From CBFHTC01 sp965658815 (lineage in GTDB: Bacteria > Pseudomonadota > Alphaproteobacteria > Rickettsiales > Rickettsiaceae), in assembly GCA_965658815.1 (NCBI GenBank), contig CBFHTC010000001.1:62001-126000 (forward strand): DNA of 64,000 nucleotides, written 5' to 3'. The translations under genes were made by a program, and so were the position numbers. Position 1 is the first letter of the stretch; each line of letters starts with the position of its first letter. The notes below the pieces were generated by a model. That model did no database searches, was not told the DNA's origin, and was given only the letters and a program-made list of their open reading frames with translations. Shown here piece after piece: positions 54,130 through 62,090 of the stretch.

Positions 54130-54410
54130 ATGTAGAGAAATTAGCTCATTTAGCAAGAGTAAAATTAGATGCAAATGAAATAAAAGAATTTGAAAGTAAA
54201 TTCAACTTAGTAATTGAGATGATTAATAGCGCTTTAAATGAAGTGAAAGATGATTTAAGTGATATTACTCCTATGACCTCTTGTAATGAACAGGCTTTTA
54301 ATAACATGAGAGATGATATAGCGCATAAAACAGATATTGATGATGTTTTCTTAAATTCAAATGAAAAATCTAAAAATTTTAAATGTTTTATTGTTCCTAA
54401 AGTTATCTAA
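54126..54410 (+). CDS. gatC: Asp/Glu-tRNA amidotransferase subunit C
   Basis: The 94-residue subunit of GatCAB helps convert Glu-tRNA(Gln) and Asp-tRNA(Asn) into the amidated forms. It shows [20 protein letters not shown] and a C-terminal MRDDIAH (usually LRxDxV). gatA and gatB are not next to it. An AGGAGG ribosome-binding site lies inside the end of clpP. Confidence 0.92.
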   Translation: MNVEKLAHLARVKLDANEIKEFESKFNLVIEMINSALNEVKDDLSDITPMTSCNEQAFNNMRDDIAHKTDIDDVFLNSNEKSKNFKCFIVPKVI

Positions 54411-54479
54411 CTTGATTGTTTGTAAAGTTTTTATGGTTTAGCTGAAATATTTAGCGCCTATCTAATCTAAAAGCTATTT

Positions 54480-54899
54480 TTAAGAACTTTTATTATCAAA
54501 AGATGGAAACATTAAATTTATTTCTCTTTTTGCACTTATCTCTGAATCAGATCCATGAATAGAATTTTCTCCTATTGAAATACCGTATTTAGCGCGAATT
54601 GTGCCTGGAGCTGCATTTTTAGGATCTGTCTCTCCCATAATCTCTCTATTTCTCTGTATCGCATTAGTTCCTTTTAAAATTTGTATTATCACTTCTCCTG
54701 ATGTTATCTCGCTAATCATTTCGTTAAAAAAAGATCTTTCTTTATGTTCGGCATAAAATTCTCGAGCTATTTTATCGGATAGTTTAATCTTTTGTGATTG
54801 CACAATTTCTAGTTTATTATCTACGAAGATTTGATTAATTACCTCTCCTAGCTTTCTTTTTGTAGCATCTGGTTTGATCATAGAAAATGTATGTTGCAT
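54480..54899 (-). CDS. ndk: Nucleoside diphosphate kinase
   Basis: The 139-residue enzyme balances nucleoside triphosphates. The active-site motif ENSIHGSDS has the phosphorylated His at residue 115. FSMIKPDATKRKLGEVI and MGETDPKNAAPGTIRAKYG are typical. Confidence 0.98.
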   Translation of the reverse strand: MQHTFSMIKPDATKRKLGEVINQIFVDNKLEIVQSQKIKLSDKIAREFYAEHKERSFFNEMISEITSGEVIIQILKGTNAIQRNREIMGETDPKNAAPGTIRAKYGISIGENSIHGSDSEISAKREINLMFPSFDNKSS

Positions 54900-55009
54900 A
54901 ATTGTATTTTTAATATTGTGATATATTATAAAGTATTTTTTCTTTATAGTAAAGTTTATGATTGATTTTTTTTTTTTATGTTATTATAATAAAAGAAAAC
55001 TTTCAATAT

Positions 55010-55663
55010 ATGAGTTATAAAAATAAATGTCATTCTAAGCCTTTAGAAGAAGTAAATGTTTCTTTGGGAAAAACTATGCCTAATATTTCAGTTGATGTAG
55101 TACGCGTTAATAACACTATTTCAAAATTTAATTTGCAAGATGAATTACGAGATAATCAATTTATTTTATTTGTATTTTATCCTGCCAATTTTACTTTCGT
55201 TTGTCCTACTGAGCTTATCTCTCTACATAACAGAATAGGAGCATTGGAAAATCGTAATACAAAAGTTTTTGCTATCAGTACTGACTCTGTTCACTCTCAT
55301 ATACAATGGAAAGAAATGCCTACTAATAAAGCAGGAATTGGTCGAGTGGATTTTGATATGATATCTGATAGTAGTCATGAAATGAGTAAAATGTTTGGAG
55401 TATTTAATCATACTAAAAATGTTGCTATGAGAGGAAATTTTATTTTTGATAAACACGCTGTTTTAAGACATAGTTCAATTAATGATTTTGGTATAGGTAG
55501 AAATTTTGATGAGGTTATTCGTTTAATTGATGCTATTCATCATTATGATGAAAATGGTGAAGTATGTCCAGCTGGATGGAATAAAAATGATAATAGTGTT
55601 TCAATTAAAGAAAACTCTCAAGCTGTAGGCGACTTTTTAGAAAATAATAGTAAAAAATTGTAA
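55010..55663 (+). CDS. Typical 2-Cys peroxiredoxin (AhpC/Prx1)
   Basis: The 217-residue thiol peroxidase reduces peroxides. The peroxidatic Cys is C65 (FYPANFTFVCPTE) and the resolving Cys is C186 (EVCPAGW). I chose ATG at 55010 (MSYKNKC); the upstream open frame starts with TTG and a hydrophobic stretch not seen in the family. No ahpF is nearby, so thioredoxin probably recharges it. Confidence 0.93.
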   Translation: MSYKNKCHSKPLEEVNVSLGKTMPNISVDVVRVNNTISKFNLQDELRDNQFILFVFYPANFTFVCPTELISLHNRIGALENRNTKVFAISTDSVHSHIQWKEMPTNKAGIGRVDFDMISDSSHEMSKMFGVFNHTKNVAMRGNFIFDKHAVLRHSSINDFGIGRNFDEVIRLIDAIHHYDENGEVCPAGWNKNDNSVSIKENSQAVGDFLENNSKKL

Positions 55664-55749
55664 ATAACTGATAGGAAAAATATAGTAAAACTTTATATTA
55701 CTTGATTCATAATATCATTTATAGTATGATAGAGTAATATTTATTTACT

Positions 55750-56883
55750 TTGATGACTAATATAACTCTTAAACACATTGTTAATATCATATTTTTTAAT
55801 TTGTTTTTTACATTTTATATTGCTAAAAACTATTTTATTTCATATGATATCAGTTATTCTTTAATCTTCTCCCTAGCTATTATTATTAATGTTTATGTTT
55901 TAGTAAAAAAGACAAATTTAGATGATTATGTCTATTATATTTATCAAAATGATTTAGTTGTTTATATTGCTCGATTTCTTGAATGTGTTGTGTATATTTC
56001 TTCAATGATTCTATGTATTTATTATATAAATTCTCATACCGTATTTATTAGTAATATTCTAATTGAATATTATGGTTATTATCCATTTATTAGTGATTTT
56101 TATTTGATATACTTACTGATATTATTATTATCTTTATCTATATACTTTGATACTTTTCATTTGATTATACTTGCATTTATCTATGTCTTTGCCTATTTTT
56201 ATAAAATCATTACACCTTTTTATAATCATTTAAATATTTTGCCTTATGAGAGCTATTCCTATGTAGCCTTTTTGTTAATACCCTTTATTTTAAATATAAA
56301 AATCATTCATTCGCGTTATTTATACCTAGTTTATTTCTTAATCATTCTTCATGAGATCTTTTTCTCTATGAAGATAAATTCTGAAGTGATTTTTATAAGT
56401 AACTTTATTGTTTTGGTATATACATATCTTTTTTGCCTTAAGCAACTATTAATTCTATTTTCTAGTATAGAGAATTATGACTGGTATTATCGCCCCATTT
56501 GTAGCTCCATTAAGAATGTAGAGACAAGACGCTCCATACAATTCTACTCATCTATATTTTTGTCTTTAGGGATTGCCTCTTTAGCCCAACAACAATTGAT
56601 TTCATTGTATTTTATATCTTATTGTCTCTTTATTACTCTTAGTTATTATAAAGCAGTGTTTGTCATACCTTTATTGATGTATGTATTTTTTCACTTCAAA
56701 GCCAGTGATGTGATCTATTTTATATTTCAAGCTATTATGCTCTGTATTTACTTATTGGCATATTTGTTATCTTCTTCTACTTATATTTATTATTATATTT
56801 TACCTTTTGTTGGCATTCCTTTATTGATAGGTTTATATTTGATTTTTGATACTAAAAATGCTTTTATTCATACAGGAAAATAG
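55750..56883 (+). CDS. Polytopic membrane protein, unknown
   Basis: The 377-residue protein is almost entirely hydrophobic, with about ten or eleven predicted membrane helices. Polar loops include KKTNLDDYVYYIYQ near residue 55 and IENYDWYYRPICSS near 238. It may be a transporter, but I recognise no motif. It converges on the CvpA-like gene, leaving 12 bases between. Confidence 0.6.
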   Translation: MMTNITLKHIVNIIFFNLFFTFYIAKNYFISYDISYSLIFSLAIIINVYVLVKKTNLDDYVYYIYQNDLVVYIARFLECVVYISSMILCIYYINSHTVFISNILIEYYGYYPFISDFYLIYLLILLLSLSIYFDTFHLIILAFIYVFAYFYKIITPFYNHLNILPYESYSYVAFLLIPFILNIKIIHSRYLYLVYFLIILHEIFFSMKINSEVIFISNFIVLVYTYLFCLKQLLILFSSIENYDWYYRPICSSIKNVETRRSIQFYSSIFLSLGIASLAQQQLISLYFISYCLFITLSYYKAVFVIPLLMYVFFHFKASDVIYFIFQAIMLCIYLLAYLLSSSTYIYYYILPFVGIPLLIGLYLIFDTKNAFIHTGK

Positions 56884-56895
56884 TATAAGATTATT

Positions 56896-57396
56896 TTATA
56901 ATTTGTTTATAATATATTTGATTGCTTTTATATTTATAGAATAAAATACTCTATGAGTATAAGAGGATTGAATATCTTTTAGGTATTTTTCATTAGGTAT
57001 AATTATCGCTCTCCAGGTTTGCAGATTCTGTTGATAATACATGACGTGTATTTGATAACTGATTGAGACAAATGAAATACCCAACATCATACCTATTATT
57101 AAACCAAAACTTTTTATCAGAGGTATTTTTTTTGATAAATACATTATTAATGGATCTATAATACCAGTGATAATTATCCATGCTATCAATAACATGATAT
57201 TTGCCAGAGTAAATAATATTTTATCGTGATACAAAGGTAAAGAAATAAATTGAATGATATATGTTAGACCAAAACTCCATATTATAATATATATTACATA
57301 TAATAATAGTCCGATCATTGTCCTTCTATATCCAATAAATAGAAAAATTACAATAATGGATATTGAAATTAAGTCTATAATCATTTTTATACCCAT
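56896..57396 (-). CDS. CvpA-like membrane protein
   Basis: The 166-residue protein (about 162 from the internal ATG of MIIDLISIS) has four predicted helices. IGYRRTMIGLLL near residue 22 and LIKSFGLIIGMMLGISFV near 90-107 match the CvpA pattern (GxxRGxxxE..., DRxLGxxxGxxxG) loosely. Its start overlaps the end of the AGCS gene by 10 bases. The call is tentative. Confidence 0.45.
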   Translation of the reverse strand: MGIKMIIDLISISIIVIFLFIGYRRTMIGLLLYVIYIIIWSFGLTYIIQFISLPLYHDKILFTLANIMLLIAWIIITGIIDPLIMYLSKKIPLIKSFGLIIGMMLGISFVSISYQIHVMYYQQNLQTWRAIIIPNEKYLKDIQSSYTHRVFYSINIKAIKYIINKL

Positions 57397-58667
57397 TTGA
57401 TTTTATTTTGTAATTTCAAAATAGCGGTTAAGTTTAATATTACCAATATTCCTGCTGATATACCCATAATCAATCTAGCTGTGTCAATTGAATAATATGA
57501 GAAAAAAATAAATATTGATACTGCTAATATTTGATAAAAATATTCAAAATATTTTCCTCCTATTTGAAATGCTAATTTCTTACCAACATTTAAAAAACAT
57601 ATAATAGTAGTAAATGCTGAAATAAAAACTATCAAAGTATAAAATATCTCTCCATAATAAATATGATCAGATATTAGTGTCAACATCATTGTGTTCGAAT
57701 TTTTAAATTTTTGTTGCCAATAAGAGGTTAAATAAATCATGAAAACTGTTTGTAGGCATATAAAAGTATCGGCCATTAAAGATAAAATTGATATTTTGCC
57801 TTGAATAGAAGACTTTTGAAGAGAGGTATTGCTTTGAATAGTGGAGTCATATCCTATACCAATATCTCCTGAATATATAACTCCTTTTAAAGCCTGATGT
57901 ATAGTGTAAATAACGCTCGCGCCGGCAAAGCCTTGTGCCGCCGCATAGGGGTGAAATGCATAATAAAACATTTCGTATATTAATTTTGGAATTAAAAAGT
58001 AATATTTGATCATTATAAAAATAAATAATCCAAAATATAATATAAAGAGAAATGGCATCATATAAGAACATATATTGACTAATACTTTTGTGCTGTTAAA
58101 TCCACCGCTGGATACTAAAATTAGTAATACAGCCATCCAATATGTTTTTGAATAAGAGGTCATATTTTCTGCCTGCTCAATTAAAACATTAAATTGATAA
58201 ATTTCAATTGAATATATTAAAAACAATACCACAAATAGCCAAACTAATATTTTGCTATTAAAGGCTGATTGTATAAAATTGACGGGCCCTCCATAATATT
58301 CTTTTTTTTCTTGATTGTATTGTCTTGTCTCTACTCCTAAGTATATCTCGCAATATTTGATAATCATTCCTAAAAATGAACCGATAATCATCCAAAATAA
58401 TACACCGGGGCCTCCTTTTACTAGAGAGTCAGAAATACTAGTGATATTACCCAATCCTATCATGCCTCCAGTTGAAGCGAAAAATAATTTTAATGGGTGA
58501 ATTCCTTGTCGCGATTGAGAACTCTCAATTGAGTCCATTAATTTATTATTTCTAAATAATGTTTTGATTTGAAAAAATCTAGATTTGATTGTAAAAAATA
58601 TACTTATAAATAATATTACAAATATCGCAATATATTCCCAAAGTATTTCTTCAATAGTGTTTAGCAT
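57387..58667 (-). CDS. Alanine/glycine:cation symporter (AGCS family)
   Basis: The 426-residue transporter has about ten helices. Family motifs are GGMIGLGNITSISDSLVKGG near residue 68 (usually GTGNIAGVAxAIxxGGPGA), GPGVLFWMIIGSFLGMIIKY, YYGGPVNFIQ and AAAQGFAGASVIYTIHQA. AGCS carriers take up alanine or glycine with sodium or protons, which suits a bacterium living on host amino acids. It is co-transcribed with the CvpA-like gene. Confidence 0.9.
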   Translation of the reverse strand: MLNTIEEILWEYIAIFVILFISIFFTIKSRFFQIKTLFRNNKLMDSIESSQSRQGIHPLKLFFASTGGMIGLGNITSISDSLVKGGPGVLFWMIIGSFLGMIIKYCEIYLGVETRQYNQEKKEYYGGPVNFIQSAFNSKILVWLFVVLFLIYSIEIYQFNVLIEQAENMTSYSKTYWMAVLLILVSSGGFNSTKVLVNICSYMMPFLFILYFGLFIFIMIKYYFLIPKLIYEMFYYAFHPYAAAQGFAGASVIYTIHQALKGVIYSGDIGIGYDSTIQSNTSLQKSSIQGKISILSLMADTFICLQTVFMIYLTSYWQQKFKNSNTMMLTLISDHIYYGEIFYTLIVFISAFTTIICFLNVGKKLAFQIGGKYFEYFYQILAVSIFIFFSYYSIDTARLIMGISAGILVILNLTAILKLQNKIKWV

Positions 58668-58694
58668 AATCTTATTGTAACAAAAAATAAGTTG

Positions 58695-61013
58695 TTATTC
58701 AATAGCTATCGTAATTACTTCTGAAATATGTGAGACTGCATGTATTTTCAGTTTGTTTTTTATATTGTCTGGAATTTCAGTTAAATCCTTTTTATTTTCT
58801 TGAGGAATGATTACTGTATTAATTTCTGCTCTAATCGCACCTAAGAATTTTTCTTTTAGACCTCCAATAGGCATTACTTTTCCTTGTAGTGTGATTTCTC
58901 CGGTCATTGCAACATTGTTTTTTACTTTTTTTTCTAATAGTAAGGAATAAATACTTGTATATAGAGTGATACCTGCGGATGGACCATCTTTAGGAGTCGC
59001 TCCGCTTGGCACATGAATATGTAGATTAAATTTTCCATATTCGAGGTTCAAATGTTCTGATTTAAAGCAGCTATAAGCTATTTTTGCTGACTCCTCCATG
59101 ACACTACCTAGTTTTCCGGTTAAAGTAATCTTACCAGTACCTGGAACTTTGACTGATTCAATATGCAGCATATCTCCGCCTATAGATGTATATGCTAATC
59201 CATTTGCAACTCCTATTTTATTTTCTTCATTTTTTATTGTGTGTAAATACTTTCTTTCTCCTAAGTAATTTTTTATTTCTTCTTCCGTAACTTCCGCTTG
59301 AGATTTTTCATTAGATAAAATTTTCTTTAATCTTTTTTGACATATTTTAGTAATCAATCTTTCAAGCTCTCTTACTCCTGCTTCTCTTGTATAATAAAAA
59401 ATCATTTCTTGTATCGCGCTTTCTGTAAAGGATATTTCGTTTTTTTTCAAGCCGCATTCTTTTTTTTGTTTTTCAATTAAGTGTTTTTTAGTAATTTGTA
59501 TTTTTTCTTCGTCTGTGTATCCCGAAAGATTAATTATATTCATTCGGTCTAATAAAGCTGGTTGAATATCAAAAGAGTTTGCAGTAGCTATAAAAATTAC
59601 TTTTGAAATATCATATTCAACTTCAATGTAATTGTCAACAAAAGCTTTGTTTTGGGATTTATCTAATATCTCAAGCAATGAAGATGTGATGTCTGACTGA
59701 TGATTTCCTTGAGTTTTAAATCCTACTTTATCTATCTCATCTAATAAAATGACTGGATTATTGGTTTTGCATTTTTGTAGCATTCGAATTATTCGACCAG
59801 GCATCGCGCCAATATATGTCTTTCTATGCCCTCGAATTTCTGATTCATTATATACTCCTCCTAGTGAAAATCGAGCAAACTCTCTCTTTATTGATTTTGC
59901 TATTGATTCAGCAAAAGAAGTTTTTCCTACTCCTGGAGGTCCTATAAAACAGATAATTTGTCCACTAGGCTCTTTAATTCGTTGCATTACCGATAAATAT
60001 TCAATAATATTTTCTTTGACTTTTTCTAATCCATAATGATCTGCATCTAATATCTTTTTAGCTTCGTCTAAAGTTGTTTTTGCTTTACTTAATACATTCC
60101 AAGGTAGAGATAGAAGATTTTCTAAGTATGTCTTTGATATACCAATTTCTTGTGATAAATAATTATTGCGTTTAATTTTATTGATCTCAATCTCAAATTT
60201 CTCTTTTGCTTGTTTGCTCATTTTTAAACTTTTCGCCTTCTTTTTCATCTGCTCAATTTCATTTAAACTTCCACCTTCGCCCGATTGTTTGTTTAATTCT
60301 TTCTGTATAGCCTTCATCTTTTCGTTTAAGTAAAATATTTTTTGTGATTTTGAAATTTGTAAATTAACCTGATTTAAAAGCTCGCTATCACTTTGAAAAA
60401 TTGTCATTTTATCTAATATAATTTTATCCAGTTGCTCTAAATTATTTATTGGGTCAGAGGACTCAAGTAAAGATTGCTTCTTCTCTGGCAAGATATCAAG
60501 TTTATTTGTTAAAATATAAGTAAATAATAATGGATTCTCATGATTTGGCGTTATTGATCGCATTTCTTCTTCTTTAATCTGCTTTGTGTGTTTGATATAA
60601 TTCTTAAATAATGAAAATGTATCATACATCTTTTTTAATAGATTTTCATTTTCAAAAAATTTTGGAGTTTCTATATCGGTATAAGAACAAAGAAAGTAAT
60701 TTGATACTTTTTTGAAGCTCGCAATCTTTACTTTTGATACTACATTTCCCAATATCTTTATATTGCCATTTGTCATTGTGATGATCTGGGATACAATCAT
60801 TTTAACTCCTATATCATATATATCTTTCATAGTAGGGTCTTTACTATTATTATCATTGTTTTTAAAGGTACAAATAATTTCTTGAGAGTTTTCGCTTGAT
60901 ATTTTATGAATTGCATTAACGGTCTCTTCTTGTGAGATAAATATTGAAGCAATAGTGTATGGAAATAAAACATCAGATCCTAGTAGTATTATAGGTAATT
61001 CTTTTTGTATCAT
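58695..61013 (-). CDS. lon: ATP-dependent protease Lon
   Basis: The 772-residue protease has the N-terminal substrate domain, AAA+ domain (Walker A GPPGVGKTS, Walker B VILLDEIDKV) and C-terminal peptidase. The catalytic dyad is S679 (PKDGPSAGITLY) and K722 (GGLKEKFLGA), the same numbers as in E. coli. It degrades misfolded and regulatory proteins. The 178 bases upstream hold no other gene. Confidence 0.98.
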   Translation of the reverse strand: MIQKELPIILLGSDVLFPYTIASIFISQEETVNAIHKISSENSQEIICTFKNNDNNSKDPTMKDIYDIGVKMIVSQIITMTNGNIKILGNVVSKVKIASFKKVSNYFLCSYTDIETPKFFENENLLKKMYDTFSLFKNYIKHTKQIKEEEMRSITPNHENPLLFTYILTNKLDILPEKKQSLLESSDPINNLEQLDKIILDKMTIFQSDSELLNQVNLQISKSQKIFYLNEKMKAIQKELNKQSGEGGSLNEIEQMKKKAKSLKMSKQAKEKFEIEINKIKRNNYLSQEIGISKTYLENLLSLPWNVLSKAKTTLDEAKKILDADHYGLEKVKENIIEYLSVMQRIKEPSGQIICFIGPPGVGKTSFAESIAKSIKREFARFSLGGVYNESEIRGHRKTYIGAMPGRIIRMLQKCKTNNPVILLDEIDKVGFKTQGNHQSDITSSLLEILDKSQNKAFVDNYIEVEYDISKVIFIATANSFDIQPALLDRMNIINLSGYTDEEKIQITKKHLIEKQKKECGLKKNEISFTESAIQEMIFYYTREAGVRELERLITKICQKRLKKILSNEKSQAEVTEEEIKNYLGERKYLHTIKNEENKIGVANGLAYTSIGGDMLHIESVKVPGTGKITLTGKLGSVMEESAKIAYSCFKSEHLNLEYGKFNLHIHVPSGATPKDGPSAGITLYTSIYSLLLEKKVKNNVAMTGEITLQGKVMPIGGLKEKFLGAIRAEINTVIIPQENKKDLTEIPDNIKNKLKIHAVSHISEVITIAIE

Positions 61014-61191
61014 TATTTATTTTATCATTATATATAAAAATTATATCTACATTTTTGATAGAGTCAAATCTTTTTTTATAATATAATATTAAATTACGAT
61101 GATACGCTAAAAATATTTTTTTAATACTTTTCTGATAAATATTTTTATATTAAATTATTTATTTTGTACAATAGAAGAAAAGGTAAAATGT

Positions 61192-61542
61192 ATGATATCA
61201 AATCATATAACAAAAACAATTAGATTGATGTTGCTCTTATCGTTATTATTTAGTAATAATAGTATTGAGATGGGAGAGGCTGGAGGGCTTTATATGTTCT
61301 TGTGCGGTGTTATTGTTGTATCCAGGGTTCTTGCAATTAGTGGATTTATAGCCGGCTTTGTGTATATTGCATTTAATATTGTTTGGCCTAGCCAAAAACC
61401 AGGAACCTTAACTGATTATATTCCAATTATCGTTGCTTTGATATTAACTAGTCAAGCTGAAAACTTGATTAGCCTTGTGTTAGGACAAGAGCATATGGTT
61501 GAATGTACTATCTCCAAATTTATTGGTGCGTTATCATCTTAA
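61192..61542 (+). CDS. Small exported two-helix protein, pilin-like
   Basis: The 116-residue protein begins with the hydrophobic leader IRLMLLLSLLFSNNS, then has two membrane helices (about residues 34-62 and 72-95). This leader plus two-helix layout recalls VirB2/TrbC-type pilins, which are of similar size. The sequence itself (VVSRVLAISGFIAGFVYIAF; IIVALILTSQAENLISLVLG) gives no firm match, and no other type IV secretion gene is near. An AAAAGG ribosome site precedes the ATG. Confidence 0.5.
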   Translation: MISNHITKTIRLMLLLSLLFSNNSIEMGEAGGLYMFLCGVIVVSRVLAISGFIAGFVYIAFNIVWPSQKPGTLTDYIPIIVALILTSQAENLISLVLGQEHMVECTISKFIGALSS

Positions 61543-61576
61543 GAATAAGCTTTATTTTATATTTCAGCATTAATCT

Positions 61577-61840
61577 TTAGCGTTCTTTAATATGTTTTAT
61601 GTATTTATAGTATTTTTTAAATATATAATCCCTTAGCTCTTCTTCTAAAGTAAAATTTGTTTTATTTTTATTGCTTATCACTTCATATATGTAATAGTAT
61701 AATTTTTTTTGATTTAAAAAAAGTCCTAAAAACATGTTTTCAAATTGGCATGATAAGTTGATGAAGTTCATAGCTGTCTGGTATTTGTCAACGTTTGTTA
61801 TTTTATAACACTTCTCCATTGTCGTTTCTTCTTTTCTCAT
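61577..61840 (-). CDS. Hypothetical small protein, 87 residues
   Basis: The protein (possibly starting at the internal MEKCYK) is soluble and helical with a basic C-terminus (FKKYYKYIKHIKER). It begins two bases after the short bS21 gene ends and could be co-transcribed with it. No family is recognised; it does not resemble RbfA, which often follows infB. Confidence 0.45.
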   Translation of the reverse strand: MRKEETTMEKCYKITNVDKYQTAMNFINLSCQFENMFLGLFLNQKKLYYYIYEVISNKNKTNFTLEEELRDYIFKKYYKYIKHIKER

Positions 61841-61842
61841 CT

Positions 61843-62013
61843 TCTATTTTTTTTTTTTCTTTTTGCTTCTTCTTTAAGTTTTTTCATTTGTTGTTTATTT
61901 AAAAAGTATTTTTTTTCCTTTAGTTTCTTTGGTATTAATTCATGACTACGTTGTTTCATAAATTCTCTCGCCGAGGCGGATGGGTTTGCCATATTGACTG
62001 TTACGTCTACCAT
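61843..62013 (-). CDS. rpsU: Ribosomal protein bS21, short form
   Basis: A 56-codon frame starts at ATG 62013 and reads MVDVTVNMANPSASAREFMK then QRSHELIPKKLKEKKYFLNK and QQMKKLKEEAKRKKKK. This follows bS21: the N-terminal strand (MVQVxVRDN), a helix, then the FREMKxRRHYExPSxKRxRKxxEA basic helix. A run of 12 A residues precedes the stop. It lies between infB and the small gene at 61577 on the same strand. The similarity is by pattern only, but length and charge fit. Confidence 0.65.
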
Positions 62014-62090
62014 ATATTATTTTCTATAATTTTACAATATTCTATCATATATTCTATTACCAGGTCAAGTCTTTTATAGCTTTTTTTATA

